Assembly: GCA_003988855.1 (NCBI GenBank) | Contig: QYAI01000099.1 | Span: 100,645-164,644, forward strand | Length of the DNA: 64,000 nt | Reading direction: 5' to 3' | Origin: Arachnopeziza araneosa | Lineage: Eukaryota > Ascomycota > Leotiomycetes > Helotiales > Arachnopezizaceae | Part shown: positions 32,044-44,351 of the stretch, piece by piece | How the letters are laid out: each line of letters opens with the position of its first letter | Numbering within the stretch: the first letter of the stretch is position 1 | Notes under the pieces: model-generated | The model's input: only the letters and a program-made list of their open reading frames with translations | Told to the model about the DNA's origin: nothing | Database searches by the model: none | Translations under genes and position numbers: made by a program

Positions 32044-33801
32044 TCAAGCAGGATAATATGGCGCCGAAGTCCAATATTCACACTGCGGCTCTCTGTATGC
32101 TGGATCTTTAATCTGTGCCCCTAGAGCTGGCGGCAACCCCACATTTGTCACGGTAGAATTTGATCCATAAAGCCCCCAACCTAATTTCTCCAACCCATGA
32201 GGTCCTTTTGCTGTGAAAGCCACAATAGCATCTTGAAGAAATGTTGCAATACCGGCTTGGACAGGTAATCCTGAATCACTTGTGCTGGTATCCCCATTGA
32301 AGAAAGTGTACGCGACATCTTCTCCATGCAATCCAGGTGGAACGGAAAAGAAATACCCGAATCCATCATGTGTAGAAGCGAGGACGTGAGCGTTGCATCC
32401 TACCAAGGCATCAGAGATGGTTTGAGCGGTACGGCCGATCTGACTGGTGTATGGTTCGGAGCCGTTATAGATGGCGGGATAGAGAACATCAGCCAAATAC
32501 TCAACAGATGTGTTTGATATTGCTGGGAATAGAAGGTTAATTTCAGATTCATATTGTGTATTTGTTTGTACGTAAGGTGCAGTGAAAAGGAGGCCTTCAT
32601 TTGAATTGTGGCCGACCAAGATCTCGATACGTTTGTGATAGTGTCCCGTTGCAATACGGCGGATGGGAAGATCAGGGACGTAAGAACCATGAGAAGTGTC
32701 AACGACGGGACCAAATGCGAAGGTTCCGTAGGGTGCGGTACCCACAATGGCTGCATTCAGGACGTAAAGAGTGTTGAATGGGAGTGCTCGAAGATTAGCT
32801 GCGCTTGAGATCGTTTTCCCCGTGAGCAAGGAAGCCACTTTGAGGACGGAAGAAAATAATGTCTTCGTCTGGGAAGGTAAGAAGACCTCAAAGGCAGGAG
32901 ATTGAGGGATGGCGCGTCTGAAGAGACGGGGGAATTTGGATGGCGAGGCAATGTGATGCATAATGCTTCCTCCACCTGCACTCTCACCCATGACAGTCAC
33001 TTGATCCGGATCTCCTCCAAAGAGACAAATGTACTTCTGAACCCATTCCAGCGCGAGCCGTTGATCAAGCAACGCGGCGTTTGCGGTGACATTGGAATCA
33101 CCAGAAAGCCAACCAAATAGACCGAGTCGGTAATTTAATTCGACAAAGATGACTCCGTCACCAGCATTGACTTTGGCGCTTTGAGCCAACAAGGTAGCAG
33201 GATTTCCGTTGCCAGCTTTCGACCCATAAACATATCCACCTCCATAGATCCACACCAGAACAGGTGCTTTACCAAATGAGGAGGGTGTATCGAAAACTTT
33301 GGTGGGAACAAAGACATCCAAGAATAAACAATCCTCGGCCTCGCCTGGTCCGGGGGTTGGGATGGTTTCATTGGTAGAACCACCGGTACTGCTAGGTGGG
33401 TTGGTGAAAGCAGAAATGTTTCCGCCGGAGAGGTAAGTTGGGATGAACAGTGACGCTTCTAGTAACCACGCTGGGCGAGCTTGAGGGCACTTTCTGATCG
33501 TGTCTACGCCATTGGTAACCGTTCGGTTCTTTCCAACTGGGGCAAGAGGAGGGGCAAATCGTAATGGCCCAACTGGTGATTGACCGTAGCGAATATTGGT
33601 GAAGTTGTAAAAGGGAGTTGGGCCAGTGGACTGTGTGTGTTAGTCAGAACATTTGAGTGATAGGAGACATACATTGACACTGGCGGCCTGGTGGAGTTCA
33701 TAACCCAAATCTACAACTGGCAAGGTTGATCTGGATTCAATTGACTGTGGTAAAGCATTAACCACAGCAAAAGCTGCCGCCAAGACGATGAGTGGAATCA
33801 T
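32044..33801 (-). CDS. secreted type-B carboxylesterase/lipase
   Basis: Two exons (33801-33673, 33630-32044; 42-bp intron) encode 571 residues. Residues 1-16 are a signal peptide (MIPLIVLAAAFAVVNA). The type-B family motifs are present: EDCLFLDVFVP, VWIYGGGYVYGS (oxyanion hole), VELNYRLGLFGWLSG, the nucleophile elbow VMGESAGGGS and the catalytic His in GLHGEDVAY. Several N-glycosylation sequons support secretion. Such enzymes hydrolyse esters of fatty acids, phenolics or cutin-like polymers; substrate is not predictable. The upstream region is long (1.8 kb before the next gene). Confidence 0.92.
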
Positions 33802-35630
33802 TATGAAAGCTAAAGACGAGGACTGAGAAAGAGCGAGGGGAGAGGCTTAAATCACTTACCTCACTACGTAATCTCAGCTACGATCATAGCTAGTACCGAT
33901 CAGCAAAGTGATTCCAGCCCAGCCTTTGGATATCCAAGTAACCGCGTTGGGATGTGCATATGCACATCTTGAGCGATGTGGCCGGGCGATCAGAAGTTCG
34001 GGACCATGTTCTCCATAAGCAACGTCTTTAATGCGAGGGGTCACAAACCGTCCAGCCATTTGGGGTTCCCCGCCACTTCGCTCCGTCTCTCTTCTCTCTT
34101 GCTGCAGGACGAGAGCTGACAGGAGAGGGCTAGTTCGGAAAGCCAATGTCGCAAACAGTTCCCCAAATGATCGACGTGTGAATGATTGAGACCGACACGT
34201 AGCGATGCATCCTGAAAGTAAACTTCGCTGTGGGCTCAATGCAGCTAAGGCGGTGGCCGGTGACAGCGCATCTTCAGCCTCCATCTTTTCAAGTGAGCAT
34301 GTTGGAAGCAGCGCCAAAGTTGACCTGATCTCAACCTGCGTCGCTTTGCTGAGAAGAAATCGAGTACGGAATCAACCTGGAGGGAGTATCTTGCAGCCGT
34401 TTGAATCGTCCCGAGAACCTCATCATTTGATAGATGCAGATCAAAGTGCGCCACTCACTCATACATAGCACGCTCGCATCATACCTGCTTCTCGATATCA
34501 GATCGTTTCTTCTCCTCTTCTGAGTTGATAAATGGTACTGACAGCTTCAGGAACAACCCAACAGAAGAATGAAGAAGTTAGGTTGTCCAACAGCTCCCAC
34601 GCTGCTCCCTGGTTGGACTCTGCACAGCGGCCATAGTCAGTGCCTCGTTTGGCTGGCAAGGTCGCATCTCGTTTCTGAGGCTGGGAGACGTTCCAGAATT
34701 GAGAGACTGGAGCATCGTGCAGGGGAAAGACAAGGCGAGAGCCCAAGACCGTGCGGCGACAGAAATAGAGGCACCGTGTGTCTCTGCCCTTGTGAGCTTA
34801 GGTGGAACGAAATGCAGGCGGAATCTAGCAGCTTGAAGATCACGTGCTACCCGCGACTGATCTGTCTTGTCGTCTCCGTCAATTCAAAAAAAAAAAGACC
34901 CTCCCGCGACAGCTCAGTCTCTATCCTACTTCCCTAGATCAGTTCATCGTCCCTCCAAATCAGCACGACACGTGAAAAACACCATCTCTCAGTCGAGATG
35001 CCAGACCGCCAGTTGAGACTCGTGCCTGGACTCAAGGAGTTGGACCTTCCGAAGAGAGCGGCCAGATGTTTCACCGGGACATTATAAGATTTGGAGATGG
35101 AGAATGACTGAGAATTTATAGGATACAAGGAAGTTGGTTGGCACCGCAGACGATATGCTGCTACACGAGCGGCTATCGGGAACCATATCTTCGACATAGC
35201 CTGATTTCAAGAGTTATATTACACCCGCATTATGGTTTGGTCCCATAGACTATATAGACAAAACTAGAGAAGTATCAAGCTTATACATTGTACCAGTATC
35301 GAATTGGCTTCACCAATGCTTCAAAACTATTCGTCAATTTGTTAACCTAAGTTATACTATATGCTATTATATGCTAAGAAGGAATTCATGCCTGGAACAG
35401 ATATGTCAATACAAGTGTACCCCCTGATGCCCTTTCCTATGCTACCAAGCTCCAAACTCCTAAGATATTCAATCCAAATCGCCTGTCAGTTTTGAGTTTC
35501 CCAGACGTGAACGTGAAAGTAATGAGACACTGATGTCGGATCGCGTTGGCTATTTTATCGAGTTGAGAAGGTCAACACCGTCAAACGTTGTCGATCGACC
35601 TCAAGTTGGAGAACCTTTTATAAGCCTTCA
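33802..35630. other. long intergenic region, no gene recognised
   Basis: These 1.8 kb hold the promoter of the esterase and the 3' end of the regulator gene. Several open frames overlap on both strands without domain content or splice signals. A short A-run lies at 34887-34897. Confidence 0.5.
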
Positions 35631-37693
35631 TCACCTAAATGACATCTCTCCACCTGATCCTATCCCACTATCCCCACTTGTTGTACGCTGCAAGCCACCA
35701 AAGGGACCTGGCACACTCCTCGGTATTTGCATGAACCCATTCCCACTCGAACTACTACTAGCCTGCCTTAGAGGCGGTCGTTGAGCGACACTGAATTCCT
35801 GCTTAAATCTTGCATCCCCGAATTGATGCTGCTGGTGTGGATTACTCAGGTCAGGGAAGCCCCCATCATTAAAGACGCTCATGCCGGGGAATTCCATAGG
35901 GCTCTGCATTCCGACAGGCGAAAAAGGAGAAGTGACACTCTCACTCGGTGCCGATGTCGGTGCTGGCGAACTGAGCTTCTGCGCATCATATGCAGGCATG
36001 TTTTGAACATTGTAATCATCCTGTGGTTCGATCTTGAATTCACCACTTGTTCCATTGCCATTGTAACCAGGGAAGTTGGACGCGACACCAATACCAGCAT
36101 TTCCGAAACCGTCAAAGATATCCACCTCCTGCCAATCTTTCGCTGGCGTATCAGGAACTGTTTGTAACATGGGGTTGACAAGTCGTGGGAGAACATCGTT
36201 GACTTTGGCTAGGAGAAGAGGAAGGAATCGGTGATCACCGTTGCGAAGGACAGAAAGAACCGTCATGAAATCGTGGAGATAATCGCGTGGCCCGAGGGTG
36301 AAGGGATCTGGATTGGGAGGAAGGAGGGAGAGAACGTCGGTCAAAGAGCATGCTACGTCGAAGAGTTTTTCGATCTAAACAATTAGCTTTGAATTAAAAG
36401 ATAGATATGACTTACAAGTCCAATGCCATGAACTTCCATGCTTTGTTTAGAGAATTGACTTGTCATCGAGACCAAGTCGCGAGATATGTCAACGGGGTAT
36501 TGGAATGTCATGCTAGGATTATCATTGCCTGATGATAAACAACCATTTTGAATGCTCAACTGCCACACCATTGTACGAAGCCATTGTTGACTGGTTCGAA
36601 GGTCTGCAGCTTGATTTTCGGTGCTATTGAGATATGTAGGTAAGGCATCACTGAGTTGTTTCTGAAGTGCTGCGAGGTAAGAAGGCGAGCAATCGGTTCG
36701 AGTCTTGTTCCACAGAGCAACAAAGGCCTCATCGAAAGGACGGAAGAGGTTGACGAGATGTAAGAAACCTGTTAGATGATGTGCTTGGGTATCGGTTGGG
36801 TCGTCGGTCTGAGTCGGAAGAGTGATGGTCGCCTGTAGGGAGAGAGGTCGATGGCGTTGAAGTGCATAGGCTCTATTTCGTGTTAGACTTGATATACCAT
36901 TGGAAATAACATACCTCTCCGTTACAAACAGTAACCAGTATAGCCTTCTTCGTCGTGAAGAATCCACCGTATCAAATTGTAGGTATGTCTCCTCCTTCTG
37001 TAGCCCGATTACATGTGCCAAAGTTGTTGCCTCCCTCAAGTGGAACCAGGCTTTGTTATGCATGTCTAAGCCAAAGTAACATCCGAAGAGGAAGAAGCTG
37101 GTGACGAGAGAGTTCAATGTCGGTGTCTCCAAGTAATCGTAACTCTTCCTGACCCGGAGTGTCTCCTCCATCAAGAGATTTCCGGATACGAGGTTCGCTC
37201 CCGGCAGACTATCGAGTCCTAATGGATCACCAGGTATTCCCATCCCAGGTTGTATCATCATGAATGCGCACAGCGAAGTGAGGAGACAGTAGGTATCGAC
37301 ATTCTGATCGGCGTACACGGCCTGTTGTTCTAGCCTCCCCCTGTGGAGGATGGGTAAGGTTGGGTACATGTTCGCAAAGAAGAACTCGATACACTCCTTG
37401 ATCATATCCTGCGTCAACAGACCCGGTGTCGGTGCGAGGGTAGGGGAACATGGTGGGCTATGGATGCCGTTTATTCGATTCGCGACTTTGGAGGAGAGGG
37501 TTGATTGTCGTTGGGTCTCGCGGAGTTCACTGATGACCTTTGCTCGCGATCCCTTGGGGCCTTTCTTCTGAGGGATGGCGTGATAGGTACAGGAGAGTTG
37601 AGCTGAAGAGCAGTTCCGGCACGGATTGATTCCATCGCACTTGACCTTTCGTCGATGGCAGGCGTCGCAGGCCCGCTTGACCGAAGTCGACAT
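35631..37693 (-). CDS. Zn2Cys6 regulator, COL-26/BglR/AmyR-like
   Basis: Three exons (37693-36915, 36872-36416, 36374-35631; introns 42 and 41 bp) give 659 residues. The zinc cluster uses Cys 9, 12, 19, 25, 28 and 35 (RACDACHRRKVKCDG). It is followed by the segment QKKGPKGSRAKVISELRETQ, which I associate with the starch/glucose-sensing regulators COL-26, BglR and AmyR. The fungal-specific middle homology region follows (FFFANMYPTLPILHRGRLE, LREATTLAHVIGLQKE, SSRRRRLYWLLFVTER). The C-terminal third is Gln/Pro/Ser-rich, a likely activation region. The expected role is control of amylase, maltase and glucose-response genes. I chose the ATG directly before the zinc cluster; an in-frame ATG 120 bp upstream would add an unlikely extension. 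Confidence 0.85.
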
Positions 37694-38054
37694 GGCGGGC
37701 TCGCGATGGGGGTGGAAAAGAGGAATGCTCTTTTGGGGACAGTATCGAGGCCACAATTGATCTTGGTCGAGACAACGAGTGCAAAGGGTCGTTGAGACAC
37801 GATTCCACGGCACTGGGAGTTCTGGTATGGGGTAATGGGGTAACTCCTCAATGTTCTGTTTCGCGGTGGTGGGAATCTGGAGTACTTATTCGGTCCTTCT
37901 CACCGGACCAGGACTGGCGGGGAGGATGGGCGACGAGGCCGCTTGATTGGCGAGGGGATATTAAGGATTCCGTCTGAGAGTAGATGGGAGATGATGCCGC
38001 CCAGCACCTTTTGAGAAACAATGCGCCGTCTGCCGTGGACGAGAGATGGGTAGA

Positions 38055-38094
38055 GTGAGGTGTGAGGTGTGAGATGTGAGATGTGAGATGTGAA
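38055..38094. repeat. GTGAGAT minisatellite
   Basis: Four to five near-copies of GTGAGAT / GTGAGGT in tandem. Confidence 0.7.
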
Positions 38095-38173
38095 AGAAGG
38101 GAGATGAAAAAGATGCCATCGAGACAGACCATGGGGAAAAAGAATGGCTCGAGAGACATCCGCCGTCCTGCTG

Positions 38174-38207
38174 CGCACCACCACCACTACCACCACCACC
38201 ACTACCA
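38174..38207. repeat. ACC/TACC trinucleotide tract
   Basis: A run of CAC/ACC triplets with two TAC interruptions. Confidence 0.7.
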
Positions 38208-38368
38208 TGTCGGACCACTCGAAATCGCTCACTTCCGCTCTCTCAATCTTTATCTCTGTCATCCTCACTCTGCACCGTAACGTAACCAAATACTTTGCAA
38301 ATCACAGCGCAAATGCCATACCAGCTGCGCGGCTGTGTAATCATCAGCAGCCTCGGTTTCCAGTATCA

Positions 38369-38370
<2 letters not shown>

Positions 38371-38400
<30 letters not shown>
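38371..38400. repeat. (AGCC)n microsatellite
   Basis: Seven and a half perfect copies of AGCC. Confidence 0.85.
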
Positions 38401-39719
38401 TGTTGACGCTTGATTACCTATTCTTTGGGCGTGTTGCTCTTCACCTAGAGACGCACTGAATTCAAGACGGTCCACCTGTCTCTTCTGGCATGCCTTTACC
38501 TGACCTGACCGTTCTAACCTTACCGTCTTTCCCTACCCTCCTTGCCCGACTTGGGTCTTCCCCGTCGGGAATAGAGGCATTTTACCTCCCTGCCTTGATT
38601 GACTCTCAAATCAGGTGCTGCGTGCGGCCCAGGATCCCTCTCCCACTCATATGTCGCGTCCCCATCCCCCTATTCTCAATCCCCATCGCCGATACCTTCA
38701 CGGTCCATCATATTTTAACCCACTCATACCTGCGAGTTCATTCAGGAGAAGACTGTTGACATCTCCAATCGGAACTCCCATTCCAAGCCATTCCTCTTCG
38801 AGCCCCGATCAAGGTTGTTTCGAGCCACCATGTTTCAACACCGCCTCCTTCTTCGTGTCTTCCATCATCCTTCCATCGCGGTTGCTTCCGGTTGAACGGG
38901 AGAGATTGGGTAACCACTGGAATTCCTCGCATGAACCCATCTCAAACGTCCACGCGGGTACTACTCTACTGATGGTCTCATATCAAACGTTCCATGAATT
39001 GACAGCTATCGTCCTGCATCCGCATGAATCTGGTCCTCCAGGATCAACCCATGGCATACCGACAAAACTCTTGTCACGAGTTTTGAAGGGTTGCGCTAGC
39101 CTTCAAGACGCTTTTTAGAATTCTCACGTCATCTGGTTTATCAAAAAGTCAGAACCTTCGATGTAGGGCTGTGTAGCTTCAGAAGTCGATGTAGAGATAC
39201 TGAGACCATCAGAGAGTACTGTGATGGAAACTCTATGGAAAGATTGGTTGCACTTGAGTATCTTCGTAGAAGAATACCTCTTGTGATTCGCTCCTCCACG
39301 TGTTGCGCCACAATGATGAATTCATAGCACCTTAGTCTCTTGAAACATTGACATGGTACCTAATCTAGGTACAAATTACAAGTATATCTGCACTTTTGCC
39401 GTTGGAACTTTAATCTTCAGTAACGATTTGATATTTATACGGCCATCTATCCAAAAATGCTAATCATCACTGAACCTCGCCACTTCAAGCCACAATGTTT
39501 TCGGCAACTCAAGTGATCCAATCCTTTGCCATTGATGTCTGATTTATCATCTTTACACCAGATCTGTCATCCTATCATGAAATTCTTTCCGGAATTGGAA
39601 AGCGGTACTTATACCATCATTATGCTCATAATCAAGTGATGTCAACGCGATCTATGCTCTATCCGAATGGCTCCTTATGATGATGCTCAACCTTACAAAT
39701 AAATCGGTACTGCATGCGA

Positions 39720-40786
39720 TCATCTGTCCCGACCTAATCGTTCTTCGTCGTCTGCTTGTAGTTCATATGCTGGTCGGAATCCTTCCCCATTTCCTCCTTC
39801 TTTCTTCAAAAGAGGATTAGGATATGTATCTTGTGTGCCACCAAGACTTGTGTAACCCTGTAAAATGTTAGTAAGAACTTCTCTTACTCCTCCATGTAGA
39901 CCCACCTGATCATAAAGAGAACAGTATGAAACTTTCAAATGTCGAATAAACTGTCAAAAATTAGCGCCTTTCACCATCTTTGCTCTCAAATAAGTAGAAC
40001 CGAGGTTTACTCACTGCCCAAATCTCCGCTGTTCACCGTTAGTCAATGCTATCTTTAGATGTACAGACTACATACTGTAATGCCAATCAATCACCGGATG
40101 TACTCGCATGAAGTCTGGCCACCCTGCGTCCGTCGGGTCGAAATGTGTCAATTTCTCTCCATGCGGATCCGTTCTCCGTGTTCCCACGAAAATGGCCTTT
40201 ATACTCGGTTCGTCTGCCAAGTACGACTCCAACCCTTTTCTCATCGGTGATACATAATGTGCAACTTCGAGATGGTACTCTTCGCTAGACGAAGCGACAA
40301 AGGAATCGACTTCGGGAAAAGGATGTGGAGAGACGATGTAAACCGCTTTGAAGATGTTGGGGAAGGGTATCTTGGTGGGGTTCGCAGAGGGACCTTTGTA
40401 AGGAGAGAAATGCCGTGAAAGGCAGGCGACAATGACAATTAGAAGGACCAGACCTTATCCGAGTCAGCAATTATGCAAACAGTAAGCTGGCCAAGAAGAC
40501 TTGAATGGAAGACCTACAATCTTTCCCTCCGTTGTATGAGATTGAAATCTCTTCGAGTCTGAGAGAAGTTAGTGAGTTGTTTGGTATGTGACTCGCAGAC
40601 AGACCGGTACTTTGACAACGCCTCCTCCACAACGCCTATCGATACTCGCAGCTGCGCCTGCACATTCCGGAGAAGGGGCGTCTCGGGCTCCTCGGCCAGA
40701 AAAGCATCAATCTTCTCCCTCAGCTCAAGACTCACAGTCTGCAAAGAGCCGAGAGACAGAGCGTGGTTCTTGTCGACTTGTATCAT
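39720..40786 (-). CDS. FAD1: FAD synthetase (FMN adenylyltransferase)
   Basis: Six exons (40786-40605, 40558-40518, 40453-40076, 40028-40015, 39950-39906, 39857-39720) join in phase to 265 residues, including a 14-bp exon. The PAPS-reductase-like domain is shown by ISISYNGGKDCLVLL (ATP loop split by an intron inside the Cys codon), AIFVGTRRTDPHGE, MRVHPVIDWHYTEIWAFIRHL and YCSLYDQGYTSLGGTQDTYPNP, all hallmarks of fungal FAD1. It transfers AMP from ATP to FMN to make FAD in the cytosol. FAD is the cofactor of the flavoprotein at 47325-48656, but the gene is housekeeping and the proximity may be chance. The first donor is GTCTGT, weaker than the others. Confidence 0.88.
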
Positions 40787-41101
40787 CTTGAATCGTGGCT
40801 TGTTGAGGACAACATTGGAAGAATTAAGAAGGATTCAGGCTTTGACTTGTGCTCGGAGGATGACCGAGATGAGCGGGGTGGGGTGGAGCCTATTCAGCCT
40901 CGCCTAGCCTCGGAAACCCGCCTTGCTGTTGTACGACAATGATTGGGGGTTGTCTATCAATTGGTTGTGATGGTTACTTGTGTCTAACAGAAGCTATTCG
41001 TCTTTAAACTAAGCCCAATGACTCTCCTGAATTTCCTTGTCCTCAACAACACAGTGCAAGTAGAATCGTCCAACATGAGAAAGTAAAACAAGCCAGTTGT
41101 A
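40787..41101. other. intergenic, promoter of FAD1
   Basis: A short region between two leftward genes; no other structure seen. Confidence 0.5.
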
Positions 41102-41971
41102 TTACGACAATGGTATCAATTCTCTCTTCCCAATCCCCCCATCCGCATCTTCAGTAAGAGCTCCTCTGTACATGATCCCATTGCCTGGATCAATCTGTGC
41201 TGGAGAGGCCTCACACAATAGATACCAAACATCCGGAACCAGCACATCCATAGCAATCTGGAAATATCCTTGATTTCCAGCATCTTCTTTTGCCCGATCA
41301 CTCATAACGCCGGTAACGTACGGTACCACCCCTTCCTTTGGGTTCAATAAAGTCCTGGTTGATGCTTCATCAATCACTAAACACAAATCCAACTCCAACC
41401 CTACTGGCAACGCCTCGGAGTAAACCAGCTCTTCGTATCTCTCTCTGACTTCTTTAAACGTAGCACCTTCTGCCTCTTCAACATGCCATATCAACCTCCC
41501 AGCCAGTCCAGTCCGTAAATCACCCGTCATTCCAGATGTCCGCAGATGATTCTCCATGAGCTGCTGCCACCGCATCCAGAATTTATCCCATTCCGCAGAA
41601 TGAACACCAAATCCCCACGTTTTAAATATCACAAACCCCCAAACATCCAAATTTTCATCAATTATGTGCTGTGAAACGTTTGAGAAGACGCCTTGTAGAT
41701 CGGAAATGTGGAAACCTTTCTCTGCAGCAACCTCTGCCATTTCCTCCTCTGTCAGATCGCGCTCTTCCTCCGTGTCTTCATCTTCCTCAGTGTCTTCATC
41801 TTCCCCATCAGCATCGCTTGCAAAACCCTGCGTGCTAGCGGTAACTTGACGGTCGAGATATGGTAGGATATTCGGAGATATTTCTCTTTCGAGGCGCTTG
41901 AGGTCCTGACGGGATACCGTGGAATCGCCTTCAGGAGACCAGCCTTCGGGTAGCGGCGTAATATTTGCCAT
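41102..41971 (-). CDS. DUF4240-like acidic protein, 289 residues
   Basis: A single exon. An acidic linker (about residues 54-76, ADGEDEDTEEDEDTEEE) separates an N-terminal helix from the main domain. That domain reads DVWGFVIFKTWGF, SAEWDKFWMRWQQLMENHLR, LAGRLIWHVEEAEG and a Cys/Ser-rich C-terminal part, a pattern seen in an uncharacterised fungal family that I believe includes a DUF4240-like segment. There is no signal or membrane segment. It lies next to the kynurenine gene set on the same strand as kynureninase, but nothing in its sequence indicates a role there. Confidence 0.65.
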   Translation of the reverse strand: MANITPLPEGWSPEGDSTVSRQDLKRLEREISPNILPYLDRQVTASTQGFASDADGEDEDTEEDEDTEEERDLTEEEMAEVAAEKGFHISDLQGVFSNVSQHIIDENLDVWGFVIFKTWGFGVHSAEWDKFWMRWQQLMENHLRTSGMTGDLRTGLAGRLIWHVEEAEGATFKEVRERYEELVYSEALPVGLELDLCLVIDEASTRTLLNPKEGVVPYVTGVMSDRAKEDAGNQGYFQIAMDVLVPDVWYLLCEASPAQIDPGNGIMYRGALTEDADGGIGKRELIPLS

Positions 41972-42375
41972 GTCGAGGTTGATTATCGTGAGAATCTAAT
42001 GGATGGATCGTCACCTAAGTATGCGGAGTGGCAAGCAGGGTTGGGATTTAGGCTGCCATTGCCCATCCTGTCGGGTTAAGGGCTGTGGCGGAGCCTGCAT
42101 CTTGAAAATATCACCGACTTGGTAAGGATGGTTTCAAGCTTGCCGGCATGTCATTGAAGAGGTAGAAAGTCAAACAGATTGGTGAACGTTTTGGACGCTA
42201 TGGCCATTTCAAGCGGTTTCCCGCCTCCAACTTTTCTTCAGGCCGCACTTCCATGAAAAGAGCACGCTAATACAGTCAGAATGGTATCTTGCATCGTGTT
42301 ATCTACTTCCAATATCTCATCCTTTAATTCATTCAATATTCTTCATATCCAAAACCACCAAACCTTCTTCGTTTT
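41972..42375. other. intergenic, no gene recognised
   Basis: It holds the upstream region of the 289-residue protein gene and the 3' end of the kynureninase transcript. Confidence 0.5.
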
Positions 42376-43856
42376 CTATTCACACTTTGCCAAAGCCTCC
42401 TTGAAGATCTGAACAAACCTCCACACTTCTTCATAAGTATTATATAACGGTACAGGCGCTACTCGAATCACATCGGGCTTCCTCTTATCAGCCACGATTC
42501 CTGCCTCTTCTAGCATATCCGACAGTGTTTCCAACCGTCCAGGCTTCAAGAGAACGCTGAGCTGAGTTCCTCGAGCCTCTGGATTTGAAGGAGTGATGAT
42601 TCTGAATGCTTTATTCGAATCCGTACCTTCAAGAAGAAGAAATTCAAGATAAGCAGTCAATTTAACAGACTTCATTCTGATATCGGTCATGTTGGTCTCG
42701 TTGAAGACTGATAGAGAACCACAGAGCGAAGCCAGATCAATGGCTGACGGGTTTGATACTTGAAATCCACTTGCACCTGGGCTTGGTCGAAAGTTATTTT
42801 CCATGTTCATTCTACCCGTCTGATCACCACCATACCACCCGGAAAGTCGATGTCTGTAACTTGCTCCTTTCTCAGAAAACTCCACCTTGCCGTGCCTGTC
42901 GTGGACGAACAATCCTGCGATCCCACCAGGTCCAGAATTCATATATTTGTAAGTACACCAGACAGCAAAGTCTACATTCCAGTCATGGAGTCGTAGAGGA
43001 ACATTTCCTGCTGCGTGAGCCAAATCCCATCCGATGATCAAACCTCTGCCTTGAGCATATTTGGTGATGGTTTTAATATCAAAATATTGCCCAGTATAGT
43101 ATTGGATACCTGGAAGTAGGACTAGAGCTGTCGTTGAAGCATTTTGGTCAATAAGGTCGAGGATACTTTCTGTGGTTACTTCGTACTCGCCATCTTTGGG
43201 TCCGATCATCAACATGGCTTCCTTTGGGTCATATCCATGGCCTCGAATTTGGGATTCTATTGCAAAATGATCACTGGGAAAAGCTTTCCAATCCAGAATT
43301 ATCTTGTTCTTGCTCGCTGTTGGAGTATAGAAGCTTGCCATCAAGAGATGTAGATTTGTCGTCAATGTTCCCATAATCGCAACTTCTTCTGCTGAGGCAC
43401 CAACAATTGGGGCAACTTGCTTAGCAGCATGTTCAGCAAGAAGCTGCCATTGAATCATTGGGGAATTTTCCAACTTTCTGAAATGACCATGGACACCAAT
43501 TGTTCCCCAGGTATCAAGATGAGCTTGAATGTACTCCTTGGTAGCCTTAGGTTGTAATCCCAGTGAGTTTCCGCAGAAATATATACATTCCTCTTTAGAT
43601 TTCTCTGCACGAATTTGTTAGAACTCAATAGTAAACAGGCGGTAGCAACAGGAGCTCGCTATCATGGTGGCAAACCTGGCTTCATCAACTCCTTAGTTTG
43701 AATATTTCGTTTTGATGGTATTACGAATTTCGTTCTGAATTCTCGCATATGATCTTTGGCATCGAGTGATTGAGCATATTCAAATGTCTTTGCTTCAGCT
43801 GGGAAAGTGGGTTTGCCCAGTGATAGCTCTTCAGTTTCGATAGCGACTGAACCCAT
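42376..43856 (-). CDS. BNA5: kynureninase
   Basis: Exons 43856-43676 and 43604-42376 (71-bp intron, GTTTGC donor) encode 469 residues. The PLP enzyme is recognised by IYFCGNSLGLQPKAT, GTIGVHGHF, VAIMGTLTTNLHLLMASFY, GWDLAHAAGNVPL (PLP Asp) and WCTYKYMNSGPGG, with Lys280 as the Schiff-base lysine, then SGWYGGDQTGRM and APVPLYNTYEEVW at the end. It splits kynurenine (or 3-hydroxykynurenine) to anthranilate (or 3-hydroxyanthranilate) and alanine in the cytosol. It is divergent from the dioxygenase gene across 495 bp, so the two probably share regulatory sequence. Confidence 0.93.
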
Positions 43857-44351
43857 TGTGGTGAAAGTATAAGAATTGAGTATTATGTTCGTTGAATAAT
43901 TGAATTGAATGCTATAAGTTTTTGAATTCAACACATCTTTCACACTTTGTATTCCTAAGACTTGCCTGGTAAAACTCTTTGATCGTCATCATCGCTTTCT
44001 ATCGGTGCTTCTCCACTCGCTTCTCCCTTTTGACGGAACCGATCCGCCTTGTCCGTCCCTATTTCCGGTCAGGTGATCTCACAAAGACAATATGAGATAA
44101 TCAAGGGATTACGGGCATTATCGGCATTCTAAATGGAGCGAATGATTTCGTAGCTACCAAGCAGGCTTGAAAACAGTGGGCCATACGTGCTCCTGATTTA
44201 CTGCACTACATTCACTTTTATCAAGCCCCGAATCACTCCCCTCGATACTCAAACTTGCAAATAATACTTCATATTTTACAAAACCTGGGTCTCATTTACA
44301 TAGCGAACCAGTCTCAAACTATTCTCAGCCTCTATACGCCGTCTATTAAAT
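43857..44351. promoter_or_regulatory. shared divergent promoter, kynureninase/dioxygenase
   Basis: A 495-bp region between two head-to-head tryptophan-catabolism genes. No operator was identified. A C/T-rich block near 44005-44050 lies toward the centre. Confidence 0.45.

Larger units (their letters stand above)
37694..39719. other. upstream region with simple repeats
   Basis: These 2 kb before the regulator contain three low-complexity tracts (listed separately) and pyrimidine-rich DNA, as often seen in long 5' leaders of fungal regulators. Open frames here are repeat-driven and are not called as genes. Confidence 0.5.

Noticed and set aside
33874..34317. 147-codon minus-strand frame upstream of the esterase
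   Set aside because: Overlaps other open frames and looks like chance coding in a GC-richer promoter region.
38615..39118. 167-codon plus-strand frame, Pro/Ser/His-rich
   Set aside because: Lies in the low-complexity upstream region of the regulator; residue composition reflects C/T-rich DNA.
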